DNA of 64,000 nucleotides from QVMM01 sp047030855. GTDB lineage: Bacteria; Bacteroidota; Bacteroidia; Bacteroidales; Dysgonomonadaceae. The notes beneath the pieces are model-generated. The model was not told the DNA's origin and searched no databases. It was given only the letters and a program-made list of their open reading frames with translations. This document shows, in pieces, positions 46,507 to 55,942 of the stretch. Location: assembly GCA_047030855.1 (NCBI GenBank), contig JBKYIJ010000008.1, forward strand, positions 1,984,001-2,048,000, in the 5' to 3' direction. How positions within the stretch are numbered: position 1 is the stretch's first letter; every line of letters begins with the position of its first letter. Both the position numbers and the translations under genes were made by a program.

Positions 46507-49164
46507 TTATTCGGCAGAATTTCCCACTTCAATTTTTTTAGCTTGTATTTCAGCCTGATCGACAAGTTTTTGTCCCTGAACCTTTGCTTCGTCGACAAGT
46601 TTTTTTGCTGCGGCTTGTGCAGCAGCTTTTCCAAGAGGATTTTTCGCCGCATCGACTAATTTTTGTCCCTGTTCTTCCGCAGTCTTTACCAACTTGTCCG
46701 AAGCTTGTTTTGCTTCATCTCTCACCCTTTGTGCCTGTTTGGCACGTTCTTCCGAGATTTTGTTGTCGAGTTCCTGTTTCTTTTCGTCAACGGTTCCTCC
46801 AAGCACTTGATTACTTAGTGCATCGACTGCATTTCCTGCAAGAGCTTTCGTGTCAACGCCTATTTTCGGGTTGGAGAATGTTCCGCTGATTGTAAGCCCT
46901 ACGTTGTTTATATAGTTGTTTGACATTGATTTAGGCAGAGTTACCGTTCCTTTGTAGTTGATAGACTCGTCCAGACTTGTTGTTCCTTCGAGACTTAGTT
47001 TTCCTCCGTTTCCTACATTGATATTGAACGGTTTTGTTATTACCTGCCCGTTTTCAATTTTAAACGGAATGTTCAAATCTTTTGTTGTGAAAGACTTTAG
47101 AGAAGTTCCTGTTTTATTCAGGTTGAGGGCAGTCGATAATTTGTCGAGGGCTTCTACGCCTTCTATTTTGACTTCATCGGTTTGTATAAGCCCGTCTCCA
47201 GTCAATGCTCCTAATATTTGTAGCAGACTTTCACCCAGTGTGGTATTGAATTTGAGATTCATGGAATAATTACCGCTGATTTTGTCGAATATTGGCGCAA
47301 ATTTTTGTATGGCTTCTACTGACTTGAATGTTTCGGCAAACGAAGCTTTGTTTACATTCAAAGCAAAATCTACCTTCGGTTTTTGCGGATTATCGGCAGT
47401 ATTATATGAACCTGTTACTTTCGCTGTGCCTCCCAAAGCATTCGCTGTGACATTATTAAGTGAAATGATCCCGTTACGAACGCTGATTGAGCCGTTTACG
47501 TTCGTCATCGTCACTTTTTCATACAATACTTTGTTGAGGGCGGCGTTTAAAGTGAAGTCTATATTTTTAGGGACAACGAACACGCCGACGGATGTCGTGT
47601 CTACATTCTGAGAATCGTCACCCACAAAGTCGTTTACATTCAGATAATTTGATTTCAGATTGAGCTGCCCTTTCAGCGTCTGATCTTTCAAAGCATACGC
47701 GATGAAATTTTCGAGTCGCCCTGTTGCCGACAGATCGTTTTGTCCGATTTTCAAATTTAGTGAAGTAAGGTTTACATATTTAGGTGAAAAGTCAAGCGTG
47801 ATGTCACTTATATTCACATCCTGCATACCTTCCGACTTATATATCATGTCATTCACTTTCAAGATACCCGATGCAGTTACTTTATCGTATTGTTCTTTTT
47901 CCACGTATGACATGCGGGTTGCAATGTTGAGATCGGCAGAAAGTTTTCCGTTCAGTTCAGTGCCTTTCTCAAGAGGATAGACTTCTTTTATCATCCCCAA
48001 ATCTATTTTTCCGTTCAGATATGCTGTCAGATCAGGATCGCTGATCGGAGTTTTTATATTCAACTTTGCGGAGAAAGGATTTCCGCCCATTGTGAATGTA
48101 AATTTGCTGATGTCGATAACCGTGTTGTCGAGCGATCCGCCTTTACTGTCCACAAGTATGTCTACATTGATATTGTTTACCGATTTCGGAAGTGAAGGAT
48201 ATTGAAACATTGCATCGTGTACCAATAACTTGAGATTGAAGGCAGGATAGGTCGTTTCGTTCATCACGCCTTTTACATAAGCATCGAGCGACGCTGTTCC
48301 CGATGTTTTTATATTTTTGAAATCATCGGTGTACATACTCGGTAAGATAGACAAAATGTCTTTGAACTGCGTGTCGGGAGTATTCAGTTTAAGATCGAAA
48401 TCTATGTCCGTTTCGTTTGGCATTGCGATTGATCCGTCGATAGATGCTTTTATTTCATTCAATTGGATATTACTCTTTTCAAAAGTATATTTCATGTTTT
48501 TCAGATCGGCGTTCAATGTCGCATCGGCAATTCCTTTCACTTTACTTAGGTAAGGTATGCCTGTCATAATGAACGAAACCTCGTCTATTGTAGACTGGGT
48601 TTTGAGGGTTGTTACGTCTGCCGTCAGATCACCCGACAGATTCCCGTTCCATCCTCTTAGAACGGCTTTCATATCGGAAGACTGATCTTCGTAAGTAACA
48701 TTGCTGTTTTTAACAGTTACTTTCTGAAGTGATAGTTTAAACGGTGTTTCTTCCGTTGTCGCAGTCGTATCTTCTTTTGTGATGTCCCAGTTTGCCCGTC
48801 CGTCCGTCAATATTTTCGCATAAACATCCGCATTGTCAATGTCGATTTTGGATATTTCATAATTCCCCTTAAGCAAAGATATCAGGTTTACGGTTGCGCT
48901 TGCCGATTTTGCTTTCAGTAAGGTATCTCCTTTGAAATCTCCTGTTCCGCTTATCGACATATCGTTTAATGAAAGCGTGGCATTCGGAAAATTCGAGAAA
49001 AGATTCAGCCCGAAGTCTCCGACTGCAAGTTCGGCATTCAGTTGTTTGTTTGCTGTTTTTATGACGGCGTCTTTTATTTTCCCTTTAAACAGGAAAGGCG
49101 TAATTATCATGAGTATAAGAATTACTCCGATAATGATTCCCACAATTTTTAAAGCTTTTTTCAT
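46507..49164 (-). CDS. AsmA-like envelope protein with an amphipathic helical C-terminal tail
   Basis: An 885-residue protein with one N-terminal membrane segment (residues 7-27), followed by the AsmA N-terminal pattern (VGDFGLNLFSNFPNATLSL, DTLLKAKSASATVNLISLL). A very long stretch of beta-rich repeats and the AsmA C-terminal region (LNLKIGQNDLSATGRL, NVGNGGKLSLEGTTSL) come next. AsmA-like proteins form grooves that carry lipids between the inner and outer membranes. The last 94 residues are instead a charged helical tail rich in Lys, Glu, Gln and Ala, with repeated GQKLVD units. Confidence 0.87.
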   Translation of the reverse strand: MKKALKIVGIIIGVILILMIITPFLFKGKIKDAVIKTANKQLNAELAVGDFGLNLFSNFPNATLSLNDMSISGTGDFKGDTLLKAKSASATVNLISLLKGNYEISKIDIDNADVYAKILTDGRANWDITKEDTTATTEETPFKLSLQKVTVKNSNVTYEDQSSDMKAVLRGWNGNLSGDLTADVTTLKTQSTIDEVSFIMTGIPYLSKVKGIADATLNADLKNMKYTFEKSNIQLNEIKASIDGSIAMPNETDIDFDLKLNTPDTQFKDILSILPSMYTDDFKNIKTSGTASLDAYVKGVMNETTYPAFNLKLLVHDAMFQYPSLPKSVNNINVDILVDSKGGSLDNTVIDISKFTFTMGGNPFSAKLNIKTPISDPDLTAYLNGKIDLGMIKEVYPLEKGTELNGKLSADLNIATRMSYVEKEQYDKVTASGILKVNDMIYKSEGMQDVNISDITLDFSPKYVNLTSLNLKIGQNDLSATGRLENFIAYALKDQTLKGQLNLKSNYLNVNDFVGDDSQNVDTTSVGVFVVPKNIDFTLNAALNKVLYEKVTMTNVNGSISVRNGIISLNNVTANALGGTAKVTGSYNTADNPQKPKVDFALNVNKASFAETFKSVEAIQKFAPIFDKISGNYSMNLKFNTTLGESLLQILGALTGDGLIQTDEVKIEGVEALDKLSTALNLNKTGTSLKSFTTKDLNIPFKIENGQVITKPFNINVGNGGKLSLEGTTSLDESINYKGTVTLPKSMSNNYINNVGLTISGTFSNPKIGVDTKALAGNAVDALSNQVLGGTVDEKKQELDNKISEERAKQAQRVRDEAKQASDKLVKTAEEQGQKLVDAAKNPLGKAAAQAAAKKLVDEAKVQGQKLVDQAEIQAKKIEVGNSAE

Positions 49165-49225
49165 GTTGTGTTTTGTGTAGTTCTATTGTTTATACAACAA
49201 AGTTTATCCTTGTTTAGTTGTGCTT

Positions 49226-50176
49226 TTATAGATTTTTTAATCTTATTTCCTTTATCATGTCCTCTGTCATTTTATCCAGATCGTAGTCGGGTTGCCAATC
49301 CCATTCCTCACGTGCTTCACGATCGTCGATACTGTCAGGCCATGAGTCTGCAATTTCTTGCCGGAAGTCGGGTTTATACGTGATTTTAAAATCGGGCATA
49401 ATTTTGCGTATCGACTCCGCAACCTCTTTGGGCGTGACGCTGAAAGCCGCTATATTGTATGATGTGGAGTCTTTCAGCCTCGATTTGTCAGCCTCGAACA
49501 ATTCTGTCGTAGCCTTTATGCAATCGGGCATATAGATCATCGGAAGCATTGTATCTTCTCTCAAAAAACATTCGTAAGAGCCCTGTTTCACGGCATCGAA
49601 ATATATAGCTACGGCGTAATCGGTAGTTCCTCCTCCGGGCAGTGTTTTATGACTGATAACACCGGGGTAGCGCAGCCCGCGTATATCCATTCGGTACTTC
49701 AGGTTGTAATAATTTCCCAACAGTTCGATACTAACCTTCGTTACTCCGTACATTGTCGAGGGTTGGAGTATTGTTTTCTGAGGTGTCATCACACTGGGCG
49801 TATCGTGCCCGAAAACAGCAATGGAACTCGGGACAAGGACTTTGCTAATCCCTTTCTCACGGGCAAGTTCAAAAATGTTGACAGTTCCGTTGATATTGAC
49901 ATTCCATGCGAGTTGCGGATTTTTTTCCCCCACAGCGGAGAGTATCGCAGCCAGATGAACTATTGAACCTACGTCATATTTTTCGACAACATCGTTCAAT
50001 GCCTGCTTATCCAATACGTCGAGATGCAGGAATAATCCGCTATCTCTTAATTCTTTATTTATATTATCCGACTTGTCGGATGTTATTACATTATCATTTC
50101 CATATAAAGAACGGAATGCCAGCGCAAGTTCCGTTCCTATTTGTCCTCCACAACCTGTGAATAGAATTTTCTTCAT
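49226..50176 (-). CDS. L-threonine 3-dehydrogenase, short-chain (epimerase-like) type
   Basis: A 316-residue NAD-dependent extended short-chain dehydrogenase. The NAD motif is TGCGGQIG (residues 7-14) and the catalytic YxxxK is in YGVTKVSIELLG. Sequence such as ILSAVGEKNPQLAWNVNING fits the UDP-galactose-epimerase-like threonine dehydrogenase group. It oxidises threonine to 2-amino-3-ketobutyrate, which the product of kbl, 18 bases upstream in the same operon, cleaves to glycine and acetyl-CoA. The gene pair is the main reason for this call over a general sugar epimerase. Confidence 0.9.
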   Translation of the reverse strand: MKKILFTGCGGQIGTELALAFRSLYGNDNVITSDKSDNINKELRDSGLFLHLDVLDKQALNDVVEKYDVGSIVHLAAILSAVGEKNPQLAWNVNINGTVNIFELAREKGISKVLVPSSIAVFGHDTPSVMTPQKTILQPSTMYGVTKVSIELLGNYYNLKYRMDIRGLRYPGVISHKTLPGGGTTDYAVAIYFDAVKQGSYECFLREDTMLPMIYMPDCIKATTELFEADKSRLKDSTSYNIAAFSVTPKEVAESIRKIMPDFKITYKPDFRQEIADSWPDSIDDREAREEWDWQPDYDLDKMTEDMIKEIRLKNL

Positions 50177-50194
50177 AAACTGTTTTTGATCAAT

Positions 50195-51385
50195 CTATTT
50201 TATAACGTTTAGTTCTTTTCCGACTTTTGTAAAAGCGGCAATGCATTTATCCAAATGCTCGGGTTCGTGTGCTGCCGACAGTTGTACTCTGATGCGCGCT
50301 TCCCCTTTCGGAACAACAGGATAGTAAAATCCCGTCACATATATTCCTTCGTCCAGCAATTTGGCGGCTATATCTTGGGACAGTTTGGCATCGTACAGCA
50401 TAACCGCACAAATGGCGGATTGGGTAGGCTTAATGTCAAACCCTGCGGCTTTCATTTTTGAAATAAAGTATTCGACATTTTTATGCAGCTTATCTTGCCT
50501 GTCGTTTGTTTTATCCATTATTTCAAACATCTTTATGCCTGCTCCCGCAACCATCGGCGGTATTGAGTTTGAGAACAGGTAGGGACGCGAACGTTGACGA
50601 AGCAGTTCGATTATCTCCTTGCGTCCTGTTGTGAAACCACCTATTGCACCTCCGAATGATTTTCCCAGTGTTCCTGTTATTATATCCGCTTTTCCTCTGC
50701 AATTATAAAGTTCGGTTACGCCTCTTCCCGTTTTTCCGACTACTCCTGCCGAATGGCTTTCGTCTACCATGACAAGGGCATTGTATTTATCGGCATGTTC
50801 GAGTATTTTGTCAAGAGGGGCGACATTTCCGTCCATAGAGAAAACGCCGTCCGTAACAATTATTCTGAAACGTTGTTCCTGTGCTTTTTTCAGACATTCC
50901 TCCAATTCTTTCATATCGGCATTCTGATAGCGGTATCTTTTTGCTTTGCAAAGGCGTACGCCGTCTATTATTGAAGCATGGTTGAGCGAATCGGAAATAA
51001 TAGCGTCTTCTTCGCCTAAAAGTGGTTCGAATACTCCTCCGTTTGCATCAAAACAGGCTGCATACAGGATTGTATCTTCCGTACCGAAGAAGTCGGCTAT
51101 CTTTTTTTCGAGTTTCTTATGTATATCTTGCGTACCGCAAATGAAACGTACGGACGACATGCCGTATCCGCGTTCATCCATCGCTTTCTTTGCGGCGTCG
51201 ATCAGTTCCTTGTTGTCGGATAATCCTAAATAATTATTTGCACAGAAGTTTAGAACCTCTTTCCCCGATTCGACTTTTATAACGGCACTTTGAGACGATA
51301 CGATGATCCTTTCTTCTTTGTATAGACCTTGTTCTTTTATGGAGGCTAATTCCTTTTGTAAAAATGACTGAAAATTTCCGTACAT
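50195..51385 (-). CDS. kbl: Glycine C-acetyltransferase (2-amino-3-ketobutyrate CoA ligase)
   Basis: A 396-residue PLP enzyme of the alpha-oxoamine synthase family that cleaves 2-amino-3-ketobutyrate with CoA to glycine and acetyl-CoA. Family marks are NFCANNYLGLSDN, VDESHSAGVVGKTGRG and the PLP lysine K242 in TGTLGKSFGGAIGG. Length equals E. coli Kbl (398). The adjacent threonine dehydrogenase gene supports this over 8-amino-7-oxononanoate synthase. Confidence 0.95.
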   Translation of the reverse strand: MYGNFQSFLQKELASIKEQGLYKEERIIVSSQSAVIKVESGKEVLNFCANNYLGLSDNKELIDAAKKAMDERGYGMSSVRFICGTQDIHKKLEKKIADFFGTEDTILYAACFDANGGVFEPLLGEEDAIISDSLNHASIIDGVRLCKAKRYRYQNADMKELEECLKKAQEQRFRIIVTDGVFSMDGNVAPLDKILEHADKYNALVMVDESHSAGVVGKTGRGVTELYNCRGKADIITGTLGKSFGGAIGGFTTGRKEIIELLRQRSRPYLFSNSIPPMVAGAGIKMFEIMDKTNDRQDKLHKNVEYFISKMKAAGFDIKPTQSAICAVMLYDAKLSQDIAAKLLDEGIYVTGFYYPVVPKGEARIRVQLSAAHEPEHLDKCIAAFTKVGKELNVIK

Positions 51386-51428
51386 GGCTATAATTTTTTT
51401 ATTTCGTTTTCTGACAGAAAGATAGTAA

Positions 51429-52394
51429 TTAAATTAGAATTACAGTGCTTCGAGCATCCTTTTTTATGACAGTTTGTGCAGAAAACTCTCTGTTTGCTGC
51501 TTCTTGTATAACAATGGATTGAGGGCTTTCTATTACATCGTCGCTTACGATCATGTTCCTGCGTACAGGCAGGCAGTGCATGAAACAGGCATTGTCGGTC
51601 AGTGCCATTTTTTCGGTTGTGATTGTCCATGAACGGTCTTTACTCAAGATTTTTCCGTAATTGGGATCGGTGTATGCCGCCCAGTTTTTAGCATATACAA
51701 AGTCTGCGCCTTCCAATGCTTTATCTTGATTATATTCGACTTTCGCATTACGAACAAATTTAGAGTCCAACTCATATCCTTCGGGATGCGTAATTATAAA
51801 ATCTACATCCGCTTCGTTCATGAAATCTGCAAATGAATTGGGAACAGCTTGCGGTAATGCCTTAGGATGAGGCGCCCAAGTAAGTACGACTTTCGGACGT
51901 TCTTTTTTCTTAAACTCTTCTATCGTAATCAGATCGGCAAAAGCCTGAAGCGGATGCCCCGTTGCCGCCTCCATACTGAAAACAGGCTTTCCCGAATATT
52001 GAATGAACTGATTGAGGATTTTCTCCTGATAATCGTCTTCTTTGTTTTCAAATTTAGCGAAGGCACGTACTCCGATTATATCGCAATAACAGCCCATCAC
52101 AGGTATGGCTTCAAGGATATGCTCGGTTTTGTCTCCGTCCATGATTACGCCTCGTTCGGTTTCGAGTTTCCATGCTCCTTGATTAATATCGAGGACGATA
52201 GTATCCATTCCGAGATTCATTCCCGCTTTTTGGGTGCTTAATCGGGTTCGCAGGCTGGAGTTGAAAAACACCATGAGCAGCGTTTTGTTTTCACCCAGAT
52301 GTTTGTATGCAAATCTGTTCTTTTTAATTTCGAGAGCTTCTCTGACTGCATCTTTCAGATTGCCCAAATCTTTTACATTGGTATATGTTCTCAT
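51429..52394 (-). CDS. argF': N-succinylornithine carbamoyltransferase (ArgF')
   Basis: A 321-residue transcarbamylase of the Bacteroidota arginine pathway, which uses an N-acylated ornithine. The carbamoyl-phosphate loop is FFNSSLRTRLSTQ, and MHCLPVRRN and EAANREFSAQ follow. It is very similar in memory to the Bacteroides fragilis enzyme. At position 90, the residue known to set succinyl versus acetyl preference (Pro in B. fragilis), this protein has Thr (GDKTEH). Its start overlaps the acyltransferase stop by one base (TGATG). Confidence 0.92.
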   Translation of the reverse strand: MRTYTNVKDLGNLKDAVREALEIKKNRFAYKHLGENKTLLMVFFNSSLRTRLSTQKAGMNLGMDTIVLDINQGAWKLETERGVIMDGDKTEHILEAIPVMGCYCDIIGVRAFAKFENKEDDYQEKILNQFIQYSGKPVFSMEAATGHPLQAFADLITIEEFKKKERPKVVLTWAPHPKALPQAVPNSFADFMNEADVDFIITHPEGYELDSKFVRNAKVEYNQDKALEGADFVYAKNWAAYTDPNYGKILSKDRSWTITTEKMALTDNACFMHCLPVRRNMIVSDDVIESPQSIVIQEAANREFSAQTVIKKDARSTVILI

Positions 52395-53328
52395 CAGAGG
52401 AATATTTTTATTCGTTTGTTTAGCTGGATCAATACTACTGAGAGCAGTGCAGAGAAAAATAAAACAACAGGATATATGAATATTTTCATCTCATTCACTT
52501 GAAGAGCATCTGTAATAAGTACTACAACCCAGATGTGTATAAAAAATATACCGGAAGCCAGTTTTCCTATATAGCCGTCATTTTCGGAATATTTTGATTG
52601 ATTTAAAACAACCGTAAATATAATGGGGCAAAGGAATATTATGGCAATGTATAAATTCGTATTACAGGAATTCTCCGTGTATTTTGAAAATATCTCCCAT
52701 AAAAAAACTGCTATTAAAACGAGTCCCGCCAGAATTAAGACGACAGGGTTTATTCTTTTTATTTTTTTCCTGATTCTCTTTTATAAACCAACCCAGAAAA
52801 ATAAATGGAAATCCCATAAAGAATCCATTACGGAAAAGAACCTGTCTTATGTTTTCTGTCTGTATTCCGTAATAATTGTTTTGTATATAGAGTCCTGTAA
52901 AATAAAGAATTAATGCTATGGCTAAGATAACATAATTATATTTGATTGTTTTTCTGAACAAGAATAGTAATGCTGTGCCAATAATTAGCGCAGGAAGATA
53001 CCACAAATGAAAATACCCTGTTAATAGGTTTACTAATTGATGTCTGATAGGCATACCACAAAAGAAAGGGGAGATAGATCAACATCCATACAATGTACAA
53101 GACGATAAATCTTTTGATATATTTCCAGACAGTGTTGAAATTCGTCAGTTTGGATTCCATATAGTAGCCGTTAAGCATAAAGAAAATAGGGACGGCAATC
53201 CTCGCTATTCCGTTGCTTATGCTCCAACCTATGATTGAATCTGCAGAGAAGAGTGGAGGCATATGGATAGTAATTACCAGCATGCTCAAAATGATTTTCA
53301 GATAGTCGAATGTTACATTTCTTTCCAT
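52394..53328 (-). pseudogene. Acyltransferase-3 family membrane protein, two frameshifts
   Basis: Three open segments in different frames line up as one membrane acyltransferase of about 310 residues. They are the N-terminal MERNVTFDYLKIILSMLVIT with the conserved HMPPLF histidine region and FFMLNGYYM, a middle part LLTGYFHLWYLPALI, and a C-terminal part VVLILAGLVLIAVFLWEIF through KRIKIFL. One base too many lies somewhere at 53025-53060, and one in the T7 run 52762-52768. Such proteins move acyl groups onto sugars or lipids across a membrane. The stop of the repaired gene overlaps the argF' start. Confidence 0.75.
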
Positions 53329-53332
53329 AGTT

Positions 53333-53515
53333 CTATTCTTCGCTATAATCTGTTTTATTGTTTTTACGGCTATATGCTTTTTTGCTTTTATGGATTCTGG
53401 TTACGGAAACCCAACCGGATTGATTTTCCATCTGTGTTTCTCTGTCAGCCTTTTTTATGGCCTTGATATAATCGGAAATTGTTATTTTACTTTTATGTTT
53501 TTTCTTTTTTGCCAT
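53333..53515 (-). CDS. Small basic protein, 60 residues
   Basis: MAKKKKHKSKITISDYIKAI begins a lysine-rich protein that ends in KNNKTDYSEE. It has no membrane segment and no recognised domain. It starts at the ATG at 53515, overlapping the proA 3' end by 9 bases, and stops 4 bases before the acyltransferase start. The longer in-frame reading from 53602 lies inside proA and is rejected. The compact placement suggests a real, coupled gene. Confidence 0.6.
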   Translation of the reverse strand: MAKKKKHKSKITISDYIKAIKKADRETQMENQSGWVSVTRIHKSKKAYSRKNNKTDYSEE

Positions 53516-53522
53516 TTGTCGA

Positions 53523-54773
53523 TCAACCTCTGATTTGTCCTTCTCCTTCGACAATCCATTTATAGCTGCATATTTCTTCCAAGCCCATCGGACCACGGGC
53601 ATGCATTTTCTGTGTGCTGATACCTATCTCGGCACCTAATCCGTATTGTGCACCGTCGGTAAAAGCTGTGGAAACATTGACATAAACGCATGCTGCGTCT
53701 ACCATGTTTTCGAATAATTCGATACAATCGGAATTTTCGCTGACAATACACTCGCTGTGTTTCGAGCCGTATTTCTCTATATGATCCAGAGCTTCGTTTA
53801 TATCCATAACGGTTTTTATTGCCATTTTATAGTCGAGAAATTCCGTACCGTATATTTCCGCTTCGGCAGATTTCAGTAAATGATTGGGATAAGATTGTCT
53901 GAGGCTCTCTAATGCAGGTTTGTCCCCGTAAATAATTACCTCTTTTTCGATCAATTGTTCGCATAGATAGCTTAAGTCTTCAATTCTGTCCTTGTCTATG
54001 ATTACACAGTCAAGGGCATTACATACGCTTACCCTGCGGGTTTTCGCATTTGTTATTATGTCACGCCCTTTCTTTTTATCACCGAATTTATTGAAATACG
54101 TATGGCATACTCCTGCTCCTGTTTCTATAACAGGTATCGTCGAGTTTTCACGGACAAAGTCGATAAGGGCTTTTCCTCCGCGTGGGATAATCAGATCGAC
54201 ATAATCTCGTGCTTTCAGGAGTTCGTTAGTTGTTTCCCTGCCATTTGGCAATAGGTTGCAAACGTTCGGATTCACATTATATTCGTCCAGCACTTCGCGG
54301 ATCAGTCCTATAATGGCTTCATTTGAAAAATGCGCGTCCGATCCGCCTTTAAGTATGCATACGTTTTTTGTTTTGAAACATAACGAAAATACATCGAAAC
54401 ACACATTAGGGCGTGCTTCGAATATTATTCCTATCACTCCGAACGGAACAACTTCTTTTCTGATTCTCATGCCGTTCACATGCATCTTCTCGGATAATAT
54501 TTTTCCTATCGGTGATTTTAGCTTTATGACATTGCGGATATCTGCAACAATTCCTTTTATCCTATCCTCAGTCAGCATCAAACGGTCGTATTTCGGATTG
54601 CTTTTATCCATAAGCTGTAGATCCTTCTCGTTTTCAGAGATGATATGATACATCCTGCGTTCCATTTCCTCGGCTATTGCTTCAAGAATTTCGTCGATCT
54701 CGGATTCTTTCAGTGCAGATATAGATTTGCGCGCATCGTATGCTGATTGAAATATATTGTGATCTTCTTCCAT
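53523..54773 (-). CDS. proA: Gamma-glutamyl phosphate reductase
   Basis: A 416-residue aldehyde-dehydrogenase-fold enzyme that reduces glutamyl-5-phosphate to glutamate semialdehyde, the second step of proline synthesis. The active-site Cys223 is in ETGAGVCHTYF. VVPFGVIGIIFEARPNV, LIIPRGGKALI and the C-terminal ARGPMGLEEICSYKW are typical. It follows proB by 6 bases. Confidence 0.97.
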   Translation of the reverse strand: MEEDHNIFQSAYDARKSISALKESEIDEILEAIAEEMERRMYHIISENEKDLQLMDKSNPKYDRLMLTEDRIKGIVADIRNVIKLKSPIGKILSEKMHVNGMRIRKEVVPFGVIGIIFEARPNVCFDVFSLCFKTKNVCILKGGSDAHFSNEAIIGLIREVLDEYNVNPNVCNLLPNGRETTNELLKARDYVDLIIPRGGKALIDFVRENSTIPVIETGAGVCHTYFNKFGDKKKGRDIITNAKTRRVSVCNALDCVIIDKDRIEDLSYLCEQLIEKEVIIYGDKPALESLRQSYPNHLLKSAEAEIYGTEFLDYKMAIKTVMDINEALDHIEKYGSKHSECIVSENSDCIELFENMVDAACVYVNVSTAFTDGAQYGLGAEIGISTQKMHARGPMGLEEICSYKWIVEGEGQIRG

Positions 54774-54779
54774 TATTAC

Positions 54780-55888
54780 TTATTTTTCAATAAATAGATA
54801 ATCGTAATGTATAAACGGTTTGTTTTGCTTTTTGCCTATGATTTGTATTCCTTCAGTGCTGGAATAGGCTGATTTGCCTACACCGAGGTATTCTCCGCTT
54901 TCGTCCATAATTTTCACAATGTCATCGGGCTCGAATTCCCCTGCTATTTTGGTTATCCCGATGGGTAATATACTGACGGCTTTGTTGCTTAAAAGGGCTT
55001 CTTTTGCACCTTTATTGATATAAACTTCACCTTCGCAAAACTGTCGGAATGGGCTATCCATTTTTTTATGCTCGATGTCCTTTTCGGCAGGGCAACGAAA
55101 CGTGTAAATACTGTTTTTGGGGAAGGATTAAGTATATCGAGCAGGATGTTTTCTTTCTTACCGTTTGCGATTATTACCTCAATGCCTTCTTCCGCAACCT
55201 TTCGGGCAATGTTGTATTTCGATTGCATTCCTCCTCTGCCGACTGATGATTTTGAAGTCTGAATGTAATCTTCAATATCATTATTCTTCAAATCTATTTC
55301 TTTTATAACGGTTGAATCGGCAGATTGCGGATTTCCGTTATATATGCCGTCGATATTACTGAGTATAATCAGTTTACGGCAATTCATCATTGTCGCAACC
55401 ATTCCCGAAAGTTCGTCGTTGTCCGTAAACATCAGTTCATTAACCGATATGGCATCGTTTTCATTCATTATCGGAACGACATTATTGTCGAGCATAACCT
55501 GTATGCAGTTCCGTTGATTGAGGTAATGTCTTCGTGTCGAAAAGTCGTCTTTGGTTGCTAATACTTGTCCGCAAACAGTGTTGTGCTGCCGGAAAAGAGA
55601 ATAGTAGAGATTGATTAGTTTGACTTGCCCGATTGATGAAAACAACTGACGTGACGAAACTATATCGAGTTTGTTGTTTGTTTTCAGATCGGCTCTTCCT
55701 GCGGCTACCGCTCCTGAAGATACAAGAATAATGTTTATTCCCGATTTTTTCAGTTCCACGACCTGATCCACGATTGCAGACATGCGCGTCACATCAAGCG
55801 TTCCGTCGTTTCTTGTCAGGACGCTGCTTCCTATTTTTATCACGTAGCACAGAGGCAAAGCCGACGCTTTCTTTTTCATTTTTTGCAA
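54780..55888 (-). CDS. proB: Glutamate 5-kinase, frameshifted
   Basis: The amino-acid-kinase domain is open from 55888 (VIKIGSSVLTRNDGTLD, ILVSSGAVAAGRADLK, IMNENDAISVNE, SSVGRGGMQSKYNIA). The frame breaks inside the linker IAHSDSFAK to the PUA domain. Adding one base near 55030-55033 joins it to GEVYINKGAKEALLS and the PUA domain (ILPIGITKIAGEFEPDDIV), giving 369 residues, matching ProB (367). It phosphorylates glutamate and is feedback-inhibited by proline. A -7 element lies at 55922-55929. Confidence 0.9.
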
Positions 55889-55921
55889 ATGGATGATCGT
55901 TACATCAAAAATTGTCTATGG

Positions 55922-55929
55922 CAAAGTTA
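55922..55929 (-). promoter_or_regulatory. -7 promoter element of proB
   Basis: TAACTTTG on the minus strand. Start near 55915, about 27 bases before the ATG at 55888. It lies in the 54-base gap between the GNAT gene and proB. Confidence 0.5.
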
Positions 55930-55942
55930 ATAAAAATATACT

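Noticed and set aside
46584..47611. Plus-strand ORFs opposite the AsmA-like gene
   Set aside because: They are antisense shadows; the minus-strand frame is open for 885 codons with clear AsmA features.
53516..53602. N-terminal extension of the 60-residue basic protein
   Set aside because: The extra codons lie entirely inside proA in another frame and have no independent support.
54780..55061. Separate 93-residue PUA-domain gene
   Set aside because: It is the C-terminal PUA domain of ProB after a one-base frameshift.
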